Assembly: GCA_028876035.1 (NCBI GenBank)
Contig: JAGWTK010000195.1
Span: 1 to 7,248 of the forward strand
DNA length: 7,248 nt
Reading direction: 5' to 3'
Source: Bacteroidota bacterium
GTDB taxonomy: Bacteria; Bacteroidota; Bacteroidia; Chitinophagales; Chitinophagaceae
The translations under genes and the position numbers were made by a program. A model generated the notes under the pieces. It was not told the origin of the DNA. It did no database searches and saw only the letters and a list, made by a program, of their open reading frames with translations. Position 1 is the first letter of the stretch. Each line of letters opens with the position of its first letter. Positions 1 to 5,180 of this stretch are shown here, piece after piece.

Positions 1-134
1 AGATTCAACCGACGAAATACAACAAAAAGTCTATTTAACTCACTACTGTGCCGAATGCTCTATAACAATCCTTTTCCCTATCCAGCAATAAAAGCAAGTT
101 GCGAAAGTTCTACCTAATTCTATATATCTTAAAT

Positions 135-169
135 GTATCTGGTATCTGGTACCGAGTACAAAGTACAAA
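135..169. repeat. Degenerate heptamer tandem repeat, five units
   Basis: Five consecutive 7-nt units are in exact phase: GTATCTG twice, then GTACCGA once, then GTACAAA twice. All begin with GTA. The sequence shows this directly. No function is known to me. Degenerate heptamer runs are a pattern I associate with Bacteroidota intergenic DNA, but that association is from memory and unverified. Confidence 0.8.
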
Positions 170-220
170 GACCTTCATGCGAACATTTCAGTCCTTGCAG
201 CAGGGCAACTCAAAGAAAAC

Positions 221-324
221 AATCCAAAAATCAAAAAATCCAGCAATCAAGAAATGTCTTTGAACGAATTCTCCGGGTGAGTCTGCGCCAATATCTTACA
301 TCAATAAATCTTATATCTTACATC
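221..324 (+). repeat. Dispersed intergenic element, copy A
   Basis: Positions 233-306 align with the reverse complement of 4257-4331. By hand count 65 of 75 columns match, with one gap, including a 22-nt perfect match (233-254 against 4310-4331). Similarity resumes at 314-324 (against 4246-4256) after a 7-nt insertion at 307-313, which is itself a heptamer (AATCTTA followed by TATCTTA). The left part has AATC at 221, 229, 237 and 245, an exact 8-nt period. The copy ends 8 nt past the 3' end of the rhomboid gene. It is not coding and has no transposase or obvious terminal inverted repeats. Confidence 0.8.
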
Positions 325-331
325 CGCCCTC

Positions 332-1150
332 TTACTTTTTGGAGAACTCTTCCAATGATTCTCTTTCTTTCCTGGAAAGACTGTTGATTCCCCGTTGGTT
401 GATCTTATCGAGGATGCGGTCCAGTTCCTGCTGGTGGTTCTGGCGTTTGGCGTTGTAATAGTCATCTACCGTGTAGTTGTACTTCTGCATAAACCAGTAG
501 TTGTTGACCATCAGCAGCTGTGGTTTGGTGATGATGATAATCATGAACGCAAGCGTAGGGAGAAACAGCAGCAATAGCGGAATGGCATTGTACTGCAGGA
601 TAGATGGTTTGAAAATGATGGCGAAGAACATTCCAATTAAAGCACCGGCCAGGTGTGTTTCGTGCCCGATGTTTTGCTTCCCGGAACGAATGGCATAGAC
701 AGAAAAAAGGATAAACAGTACGCCGAATATCCAGCCCGGTAAGAAAAAGATATGAAGACCCGGGAAGGTGGCGATGGCAGCGAAGATCACCCCATTGATG
801 GCACCGGATGAACCCACCGAACTATAGGAAGGATTTTTCCGGTGAATGATCAGGGCCAGCAAATTGCCTCCCATTGCGCTGAGCATATACAAAGCAAAAT
901 ATTTAAGCGGACCCAGTTCCGATTCCAGTCCGAACCCAAAGAACAGCAGCGACACCATATTAAAGATGAAATGCTGCCAGTTTACATGCAGGAAGGCAGA
1001 AGTGATCAATCTTTTATAATCGCGGTAGACAAGAACTTTCTCTACTTCAAATTCCAGGCGTGCGTAGTAGCTGCTGCTGGCAAAGCCCTTATAAGAGATG
1101 ATGGAGGTGACGCCAATAATGAGTAAACTTACAAATCCTGAAAACCCCAT
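332..1150 (-). CDS. Rhomboid family intramembrane serine protease
   Basis: This 272-residue polytopic membrane protein should cleave transmembrane segments of substrate proteins within the inner membrane. The catalytic serine is S115 in the GSSGAING motif (GxSG), paired with H166 in HLAGALIG. The upstream HVNWQHFIFNM segment (55-65) supplies the conserved His and Asn residues seen in rhomboid TM2. Hydrophobic segments cover about 1-20, 60-75, 83-102, 117-135, 138-153, 165-180 and 188-207. The hydrophilic tail (about 225-272), with a LDRILDKI...SL..KERE..LEE pattern, matches the short C-terminal domain I associate with Bacteroidota rhomboids (DUF6576-like). The start ATG at 1150 puts a membrane segment at the N-terminus. 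The gene follows ispE by 60 nt but has its own candidate promoter, so it may be only partly co-transcribed. The natural substrate cannot be inferred from context. Confidence 0.95.
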   Translation of the reverse strand: MGFSGFVSLLIIGVTSIISYKGFASSSYYARLEFEVEKVLVYRDYKRLITSAFLHVNWQHFIFNMVSLLFFGFGLESELGPLKYFALYMLSAMGGNLLALIIHRKNPSYSSVGSSGAINGVIFAAIATFPGLHIFFLPGWIFGVLFILFSVYAIRSGKQNIGHETHLAGALIGMFFAIIFKPSILQYNAIPLLLLFLPTLAFMIIIITKPQLLMVNNYWFMQKYNYTVDDYYNAKRQNHQQELDRILDKINQRGINSLSRKERESLEEFSKK

Positions 1151-1191
1151 ACGGTACTGCGTTTAATAAAAAATCCGGCCAGGTCTTTTCT

Positions 1192-1222
1192 CAAATTTAC
1201 TGAAAATTGCCTAGAGCACCAG
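1192..1222 (-). promoter_or_regulatory. Candidate Bacteroidota-type promoter for the rhomboid gene
   Basis: On the minus strand, TAAATTTG at 1199-1192 matches the -7 consensus TAnnTTTG exactly. A CTG at 1222-1220, one base off the TTG core of the -33 box, lies 20 nt upstream, within the usual 19-21 nt spacing. The expected transcription start is near 1185, giving a leader of about 35 nt. The -33 part overlaps the last codons of ispE. The motif match is seen directly; promoter activity is inferred. Confidence 0.45.
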
Positions 1223-2029
1223 CACCTGGCTATTGGCAGGAAGGGTATTTTCATCGGGATTAACACCGGGCGCAAACAGGCCAAACAATGTACTTCCGCT
1301 GCCGCTCATCGAAGCATAAACAGCACCGGACCGGTACAGTTGATCCAGCATGCCGGCGAGTTCCGGATGCTTTGCAAAGACCGGCACTTCAAAATCATTT
1401 TGGAGCGTGCCCTTCCACCGGTCAACGGGCAATTGTAGGGTGCTTATCAAATCGGCATGTTGCTGGTGTAGTGTGAGCGCTCCAAATGCCCAGCCGGTGT
1501 TGATGTGGATGCCGGGAAAAACCAGCACTAGTTTGTAACCGGCCAGCGAAAGTTCAACAGGCGATAACAATTCGCCACGCCCGCTACCGATACAGGGTTT
1601 GTTGAGGATGAAAAACGGACAATCACTACCCAACTGAAGAGCATAATTGCGCAGCTGTGCGTCGGTAATGGCCAACCGGAACCGGTTGTTCAACAATTGC
1701 AGCATGAAGGCGCCGTCCGCACTGCCACCACCGAGTCCGGCGCCCATCGGGATATTTTTGAGCAGGTGAATTTCTACTGCGGGCATCGTGGGATGATGTT
1801 CTTTCAGCAACTGCCAGGCTTTCACACAAAGGTTGTCGGCGGAAGCGCCGTTCACCGTCATTCCATAGTTGTGCAGGAGGGGGATATCCAGGTCGGGCCG
1901 TACTATGATCTCGAGGGCATCGCGCAAGGGCACGGGGTAGAACGCGCTGCAAATATCATGGAAGCCGTCGTTGCGTTTGCGCAGTACTTGCAGGCCGAGG
2001 TTGATCTTGCAGTTGGGAAATACAATCAC
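1211..2029 (-). CDS. ispE: 4-diphosphocytidyl-2-C-methyl-D-erythritol kinase (GTG start)
   Basis: This GHMP-family kinase phosphorylates the 2-hydroxyl of CDP-methylerythritol with ATP, in the cytosolic MEP pathway to IPP and DMAPP. The 272-residue length is normal for the family. The N-terminal PNCKINLGL carries the catalytic lysine (K8). The ATP-binding loop PMGAGLGGGSADGA lies at 94-107, the catalytic aspartate is in GSDCPFF (D136), and the C-terminal GHMP motif ASMSGSGSTLFG is at 239-250. The start is GTG at 2029-2027: translation from there begins MIVFPNCKIN, as expected for Bacteroidota IspE. No ATG is available, because the in-frame TAG of the upstream gene lies only 27 nt before it. 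No Shine-Dalgarno sequence is visible. It sits 24 nt behind the BFN-family gene and is probably co-transcribed with it. Confidence 0.97.
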   Translation of the reverse strand: MIVFPNCKINLGLQVLRKRNDGFHDICSAFYPVPLRDALEIIVRPDLDIPLLHNYGMTVNGASADNLCVKAWQLLKEHHPTMPAVEIHLLKNIPMGAGLGGGSADGAFMLQLLNNRFRLAITDAQLRNYALQLGSDCPFFILNKPCIGSGRGELLSPVELSLAGYKLVLVFPGIHINTGWAFGALTLHQQHADLISTLQLPVDRWKGTLQNDFEVPVFAKHPELAGMLDQLYRSGAVYASMSGSGSTLFGLFAPGVNPDENTLPANSQVLVL

Positions 2030-2053
2030 GGTATAAATGGAGCAACGGCCGGT

Positions 2054-2647
2054 CTATCCTTTGCGGCTGTTGATTTCGTCGCGAATTACAATGGCCCGGA
2101 GATAGTCTTCATGCTCGAGGACTTCCGTGAGCAGGGTGTGCAGTTCTTCCAGCGACATGCTTTTCAGATCTTCCTGGGCTGCATGTTCGCTTACAGGTTT
2201 AGCGGGTGCATCACTGCCTTTCTTCTTCTTGCCGGTATCTTCCATCAAAATGCCCGCGCTTTCCAGGATATGCTCGTAGGTATAGATAGGACAACCAAAA
2301 CGAACCGCCAACGCAAGCGCATCAGAGGTGCGTGAATCGATTTCAACCGTATCGTTTTCGCTTACACATACCAGTTTGCTATAAAAGATGCCCTCCTGCA
2401 GGTCGCTGATAATAATTTCTGTCAGGTCTACCCCAAAAGCATGCATGAAATTCTTCATCAGGTCGTGCGTCAGCGGACGGCTGGGCTGCATTTTTTCCAG
2501 GGCAACAGCAATGGCCTGCGCTTCAAATCCGCCAATGACAATTGGCAGACGCCGGAGTCCGTTTATTTCTCCCAGCACCACTGCATAGGAATGTGTTTGA
2601 GTAATACTGTGCGACAACGCCACTATTTCCAGTTCGATCCTTTTCAT
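2054..2647 (-). CDS. Bifunctional nuclease family protein (BFN/DUF151) with C-terminal UVR motif
   Basis: The protein has 197 residues. Residues 1-135 form a BFN/DUF151 domain, with the conserved stretches LPIVIGGFEAQAIA (34-47), SRPLTHDLM (56-64) and the DSRTSDALALAVR segment (104-116). Some homologues are reported to have DNase and RNase activity, but the physiological substrate is unclear. A lysine-rich linker (140-150) leads to a UVR-type helical hairpin (about 163-194: SLEELHTLLTEVLEHEDYL then AIVIRDEIN), the motif UvrB and UvrC use for mutual contact. This domain pair is the usual Bacteroidota architecture. An ATG 26 codons upstream is open, but its extension (MALYLEQACSN...) is unlike the family, whereas MKRIELEIVA is the typical start, so 2647 is chosen. 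It is the first gene of a likely operon with ispE. A palindrome lies 48-65 nt upstream. Confidence 0.93.
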   Translation of the reverse strand: MKRIELEIVALSHSITQTHSYAVVLGEINGLRRLPIVIGGFEAQAIAVALEKMQPSRPLTHDLMKNFMHAFGVDLTEIIISDLQEGIFYSKLVCVSENDTVEIDSRTSDALALAVRFGCPIYTYEHILESAGILMEDTGKKKKGSDAPAKPVSEHAAQEDLKSMSLEELHTLLTEVLEHEDYLRAIVIRDEINSRKG

Positions 2648-2694
2648 AATAAAACACGAAAATAATGGAATTTTGAAAACAATTACAATGATAT

Positions 2695-2712
2695 TGGAAC
2701 ATGCCTGTTCCA
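2695..2712. promoter_or_regulatory. Perfect inverted repeat, possible operator of the BFN gene
   Basis: The sequence shows TGGAACA, a TGCC spacer, then TGTTCCA: a 7-bp perfect dyad. On the minus strand it ends 1 nt before TATCATTG (2693-2686), a one-mismatch version of the Bacteroidota -7 box TAnnTTTG. A protein bound there would occupy the promoter spacer. The half-site spacing (GAAC, 6 nt, GTTC) differs from the Bacillus LexA box (4 nt), so I do not assign a regulator. Confidence 0.35.
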
Positions 2713-2769
2713 GGTATAATGCCATGAGACCCCGGTTGTTTGAACGCCATTAACCAGTGCTGTCCCAAC

Positions 2770-2800
2770 AAAAAAATGCACCGGTAACCTACCGGTGCAT
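2770..2800 (-). terminator. Rho-independent terminator of msrA
   Basis: A perfect 10-bp stem (ATGCACCGGT at 2776-2785 paired with ACCGGTGCAT at 2791-2800) closes a 5-nt loop. On the minus strand it is followed by six T residues (2775-2770). There is no T tract on the plus-strand side, so it acts in the minus direction. It begins 30 nt after the msrA stop codon and insulates msrA from the BFN-ispE unit. Confidence 0.9.
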
Positions 2801-2830
2801 CCGCTAAAAAACAGCACTTATTTCAACCCG

Positions 2831-3505
2831 TCAATGCCGGATCTTATTCTTAAAAACCTTTTCAAACTTTTCCAGTTTTGGCCGGATAACGTAATAGCAA
2901 TACGGCGCCGAACCATTGTTGTTGTAGTAATTCTGGTGGTAATTTTCTGCCGCATAAAAATTCTTGAACGGCTCAACCGCGGTTACTATCGGGTTAGCGA
3001 AAGCGCCGCTCTTATCCAGCTCCGCCTTGTATTTTTCTGCCTTTTGCTTTTGCTCTGCTGAGTGATAAAAAATCACGCTGCGGTATTGCGGGCCTACATC
3101 ATTACCCTGGCGGTTCAGCGTGGTGGGGTCATGTGTTTGCCAGAAAACTTCCAGCAATTCATCAAAGCTGATCTTCGAGGGATCGTATACCACCTGCACC
3201 ACTTCCGCATGACCGGTATTCTTTTCACATACCTGCTCATAGGTTGGATTGGCAACATGTCCGCCACTATAACCACTGGTTACTTTCAATACGCCTTCCA
3301 GCTCCTGGAATACCGCTTCTGTACACCAGAAACATCCGGTGCCAAAGGTGGCCGTGTCTGTTTTTGTGTTCGTGCCGGTGAGCTCAGGCGCTGCAGCGGC
3401 ATTCAGTCCATTATTCATAGTTTTCGCTGTGTTTAAATGTGTGTTGCAACCTGCGAATGCAGCCAGGGCTGCCATCATGGGCGCAAGAATGATCAAAAAT
3501 CGCAT
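2831..3505 (-). CDS. msrA: Peptide-methionine (S)-S-oxide reductase, predicted lipoprotein
   Basis: MsrA reduces the S-epimer of methionine sulfoxide in proteins and free methionine, repairing oxidative damage. From the start used here (ATG at 3505) the protein has 224 residues. The family motif GTGCFWCTEAVF holds the catalytic cysteine (C58) and the conserved Glu (E63). GHAEVVQVVYD, GPQYRSVIF and a C-terminal PYCYYVI segment with a likely resolving cysteine follow in the usual order. The N-terminus MRFLIILAPMMAALAAFAGC is a lipoprotein signal with a lipobox ending at C20, so the enzyme probably works in the periplasm, attached to a membrane. An in-frame ATG 12 codons upstream (3541) would add charged residues before the signal; I prefer 3505 because it gives a classical short n-region. 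It is a single-domain MsrA with no MsrB fusion. It is transcribed divergently from the DUF296 gene and ends at a strong terminator. Confidence 0.96.
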   Translation of the reverse strand: MRFLIILAPMMAALAAFAGCNTHLNTAKTMNNGLNAAAAPELTGTNTKTDTATFGTGCFWCTEAVFQELEGVLKVTSGYSGGHVANPTYEQVCEKNTGHAEVVQVVYDPSKISFDELLEVFWQTHDPTTLNRQGNDVGPQYRSVIFYHSAEQKQKAEKYKAELDKSGAFANPIVTAVEPFKNFYAAENYHQNYYNNNGSAPYCYYVIRPKLEKFEKVFKNKIRH

Positions 3506-3660
3506 AATAGTTCTTTTATCCACTGGTTTCAAATTTCGCACAAATTAGTGATGTGACCGGGGGCATTTTGTAAGTTGGCGGACAGTTGCCGGATTTAAGA
3601 ATACGCTAACATTCCGCCTTAACAACAACTATATTTACGGAAAGTTGAAAGAACAGATTC

Positions 3661-4146
3661 ATGCGGATATTTAAGTATTTGTTAATTGCCCCCCTTGTGA
3701 TGGGGGCTTGCAAAAATGAGAACGCCATGCAGCACAACACCGAAGTATATGCTATTCGCCTGAAGCCCGGAGATGACCTGCAACAAGGCATCCTGCAACT
3801 TGTGAAAGAAAAACAAATCAGGGCAGGTTGGATTGCCGCCGCCGTGGGTAGTGTTACCCGGTACAGCATTCGTTTCGCGAACCAGCCAGACGCCAGCAAA
3901 GGAGAAGGGCATTTTGAAATTGTATCCTTATCGGGCACCGTGAGCAGCAATGGCTCCCATCTCCATATTGCAATCAGCGACAGTACCGGCGCCACTATCG
4001 GCGGTCACCTGATGGAAGGCTGTATCATTTATACAACAGCAGAGCTGGTGATCGCGTCAACCGATAAATACGAATTCACCAGGGCAAAGGATGGAACAAC
4101 GCCCTGGGAGGAACTGAGGGTGGAGGAGAAAGGGGGTAAGAGGTGA
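3661..4146 (+). CDS. PPC/DUF296-domain protein with lipoprotein-like signal
   Basis: The protein has 161 residues. Residues 29-140 match the PPC/DUF296 fold: YAIRLKPGDDLQQGILQLVK, then IRAGWIAAAVGSVTRYSIRFA, a GHFEIVSLSGTV strand, and the HLHIAISDSTGATIGGHL signature (100-117). H100, H102 and H116 are the conserved histidines thought to bind a metal in prokaryotic members. The fold is named after plant AT-hook DNA-binding proteins, but no AT-hook is present, so a DNA-binding label would be unsupported. The N-terminus has a short basic n-region, a hydrophobic stretch (7-14) and C17 in the context LVMGAC, a lipobox-like but imperfect site (Met at -3). A later ATG at 3727 would give a 139-residue cytoplasmic form. 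TATATTTA at 3630-3637 resembles a -7 promoter box with one mismatch. The biochemical role is unknown. The last codons lie in a heptamer repeat. Confidence 0.85.
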   Translation: MRIFKYLLIAPLVMGACKNENAMQHNTEVYAIRLKPGDDLQQGILQLVKEKQIRAGWIAAAVGSVTRYSIRFANQPDASKGEGHFEIVSLSGTVSSNGSHLHIAISDSTGATIGGHLMEGCIIYTTAELVIASTDKYEFTRAKDGTTPWEELRVEEKGGKR

Positions 4147-4155
4147 GAGGTAAGT
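4135..4155. repeat. Heptamer repeat spanning the DUF296 gene stop codon
   Basis: Three units of 7 nt lie in phase: GGTAAGA, GGTGAGA and GGTAAGT. The stop codon TGA (4144-4146) is inside the second unit, so the final residues (GKR) are encoded by repeat sequence. This suggests that the repeat tract has grown into the end of the gene or provides its stop. Confidence 0.65.
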
Positions 4156-4245
4156 AAATATTTAAAATGTAAAAGGGAAAACCAGGAAAAGGCGCGTTAG
4201 GCCGACTGGTATTGCTCCTTTCTACTCAATACTTTATTCATTTAA

Positions 4246-4346
4246 GATGTAAGATATATTGAGGTAAGATATTTGCGCGGACTCACCTGGAGCATTTCAT
4301 TCAATAACCTTTCTTGATTGCTGGATTTTTTAGATGTCTGGATTTG
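4246..4346 (-). repeat. Dispersed intergenic element, copy B
   Basis: The reverse complement of 4246-4331 aligns with copy A at 233-324: a 22-nt perfect match at 4310-4331, about 87% identity over 4257-4331 by hand count, and a further 11-nt match at 4246-4256 once a 7-nt gap is allowed. Read outward from the preceding gene (DUF296), it has the same orientation as copy A has relative to the rhomboid gene: TAAGAT-type heptamers first, then a GCGC-GACTCACC block, then the GATTGCTGGATTTTTT block. It is non-coding, with no transposase nearby. Confidence 0.8.
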
Positions 4347-4565
4347 CAGAATGCGCTACTTTTTTGACTTCCCGGCACTGTCTCCTAAAAGGGATGGTGC
4401 TTCGCCAGGTACGGAAATGGGTGTAAGAATATCATGTCGGCAGGTCGTTGTACTCAATATTTGATACAAGCTTTTCAAAACACGAAAGATAATCAGGAGC
4501 TGCCCTTGGCAGACTTCGAACCCATACGATCTCCAAAATTGAATGCCGGTAGTGGGTACCCTGCG

Positions 4566-4585
4566 GCCAGTTGCCAATTGCTATT
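4566..4585. repeat. Short heptamer-like repeat
   Basis: GCCAGTT (4566-4572) is followed in phase by GCCAATT (4573-4579) and a shortened GCTATT (4580-4585). It resembles the heptamers at 4625-4666 in starting with GC and being rich in CCAA, and may be a decayed relative of them. Confidence 0.5.
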
Positions 4586-4624
4586 GCTCAACTACGAAGA
4601 GGAAATCATTACACTAACCGAGGA

Positions 4625-4666
4625 TGCCAGTAGCTGGCAGCTAAAAGCTAACAGCCAACGCCCAAC
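4625..4666. repeat. Degenerate heptamer tandem repeat, about six units
   Basis: In strict 7-nt phase the units read TGCCAGT, AGCTGGC, AGCTAAA, AGCTAAC, AGCCAAC and GCCCAAC. The run ends 2 nt before the stop codon of the DUF1569 gene (4669-4671). So, as at the DUF296 gene, a heptamer tract abuts a gene 3' end. No function is known to me. Confidence 0.75.
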
Positions 4667-4668
4667 TC

Positions 4669-5127
4669 CTACACTCCAAATTGTGTCAGATGGTGGTTCA
4701 AATGTTTATAGAACATATTGCTCCATTCCCCGCTGCTGAGTTTGCCGAAGGACAGAGATTCTTTACCGTTGAACCAGTTAGCGCCGAGTTCCTGCGTTTT
4801 TCGGAGATAGCCGATTAGTCTTTGCTTCTCTGCTTCAAAATCTTTGCTGCCTTTCATGATAAAAGCAGGCGCGGTAGGAGAATTGTGTTTGTAAGGTGAT
4901 TCGCCTACGACTTTGTTCTTGACGAGTGCTTTCAAAATAAAGCGCATCAGGGGATTGGGTTTTGCATGCTTGTTTTCAAAAGCCATTTCGTAACTCACAT
5001 TGCAATGTGCCAGCATCTGGTCGGCACTCATTTTACCCCATTGCGGATGGGTATCGGGCTGCAGTCGGTTTATCCGGTTGATGAGTTCTTCGGTAACCGG
5101 GGCGGAGAAGATGTTGGGAAGCGCCAT
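4669..5127 (-). CDS. DUF1569 family protein (DinB-like four-helix fold)
   Basis: The protein has 152 residues, the usual length for this family. It resembles DUF1569 within the DinB/YfiT-like superfamily, whose better known members are thiol-dependent metalloenzymes. The visible signature is WGKMSADQMLAHC (30-42) with H41, and the C-terminal EWSNMFYKHLNHHLTQFGV (134-152), where H142 and H146 form the HxxxH pair. H41, H142 and H146 are the likely metal triad. No signal peptide is present, so it is probably cytoplasmic. The enzymatic reaction is not known. It lies 53 nt after the serine hydrolase gene on the same strand, with a candidate promoter of its own in the gap. The start at 5127 agrees with the family N-terminus (short lead before the first helix). 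Confidence 0.85.
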   Translation of the reverse strand: MALPNIFSAPVTEELINRINRLQPDTHPQWGKMSADQMLAHCNVSYEMAFENKHAKPNPLMRFILKALVKNKVVGESPYKHNSPTAPAFIMKGSKDFEAEKQRLIGYLRKTQELGANWFNGKESLSFGKLSSGEWSNMFYKHLNHHLTQFGV

Positions 5128-5161
5128 GGCAACAACGTTTTATCGATTCATAAGAAGGGAA

Positions 5162-5169
5162 CAAAATTA
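5162..5169 (-). promoter_or_regulatory. Candidate -7 promoter box for the DUF1569 gene
   Basis: On the minus strand TAATTTTG (5169-5162) matches TAnnTTTG exactly and sits 34 nt before the ATG at 5127. No TTG was found at the expected -33 distance, so support is partial. If real, DUF1569 can be transcribed independently of the upstream hydrolase gene. Confidence 0.3.
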
Positions 5170-5180
5170 AGCAGGCATTA

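Larger units (their letters stand above)
1..331. other. Gene-free region rich in short-period repeats
   Basis: No convincing gene lies in this stretch. An open frame at 133-387 on the plus strand exists, but its translation is low-complexity (rich in Q, S, R), crosses the repeats, and runs antisense into the end of the rhomboid gene, so I do not call it. What the stretch does hold is a heptamer run at 135-169, an 8-nt-period AATC run at 221-252, and one copy of a dispersed element at about 221-324. The first 130 bases show nothing I recognise. No hairpin terminator was found after the rhomboid stop codon at 332-334. Confidence 0.7.
4147..4668. other. Long repeat-rich gene-free region between convergent genes
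   Basis: About 520 nt separate the convergent DUF296 and DUF1569 genes. Open frames at 4356-4577 (minus) and 4434-4739 (plus) overlap each other, show no recognisable domain, and the latter runs through repeats and antisense into DUF1569. I call neither. The region contains heptamer runs at 4135-4155, 4566-4585 and 4625-4666 and the second copy of the dispersed element at 4246-4346. The part from 4350 to 4560 shows no repeat or gene that I recognise. I found no clear bidirectional terminator. Confidence 0.7.

Noticed and set aside
221..324. Considered as a CRISPR array or IS terminal repeat
   Set aside because: Only short 7-8 nt units without unique spacers are present, and there is no transposase, cas gene or target-site duplication.
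133..387. 84-codon plus-strand open frame upstream of and overlapping the rhomboid 3' end
   Set aside because: It runs through the heptamer and 8-nt repeats and then antisense to the rhomboid C-terminus; composition is low-complexity and no domain is visible.
1165..1190. GC-rich stretch followed by a T run on the minus strand between ispE and rhomboid, considered as a terminator
   Set aside because: CCTGGCCGG cannot form a hairpin with an adequate stem and loop; only the GGCC core is self-complementary.
1697..2335. 212-codon plus-strand open frame
   Set aside because: It is antisense to ispE and the BFN gene, both strongly supported by motifs; no domain is seen in its translation.
2648..2725. 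26-codon N-terminal extension of the BFN protein
   Set aside because: The added residues are unlike the family, and the stretch contains the dyad and a promoter-like box; ATG at 2647 gives the normal N-terminus.
4500..4530. GGTTCGAAG on the minus strand, reminiscent of a tRNA T-loop
   Set aside because: The flanking bases do not form a 5-bp T stem, position 60 is a purine, and no acceptor or anticodon arm can be built around it.
4356..4577. 73-codon minus-strand open frame
   Set aside because: No recognisable domain; it overlaps another spurious frame and lies in repeat-rich DNA.
4434..4739. 101-codon plus-strand open frame
   Set aside because: It crosses two heptamer tracts and enters DUF1569 antisense. 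No family resemblance is visible.
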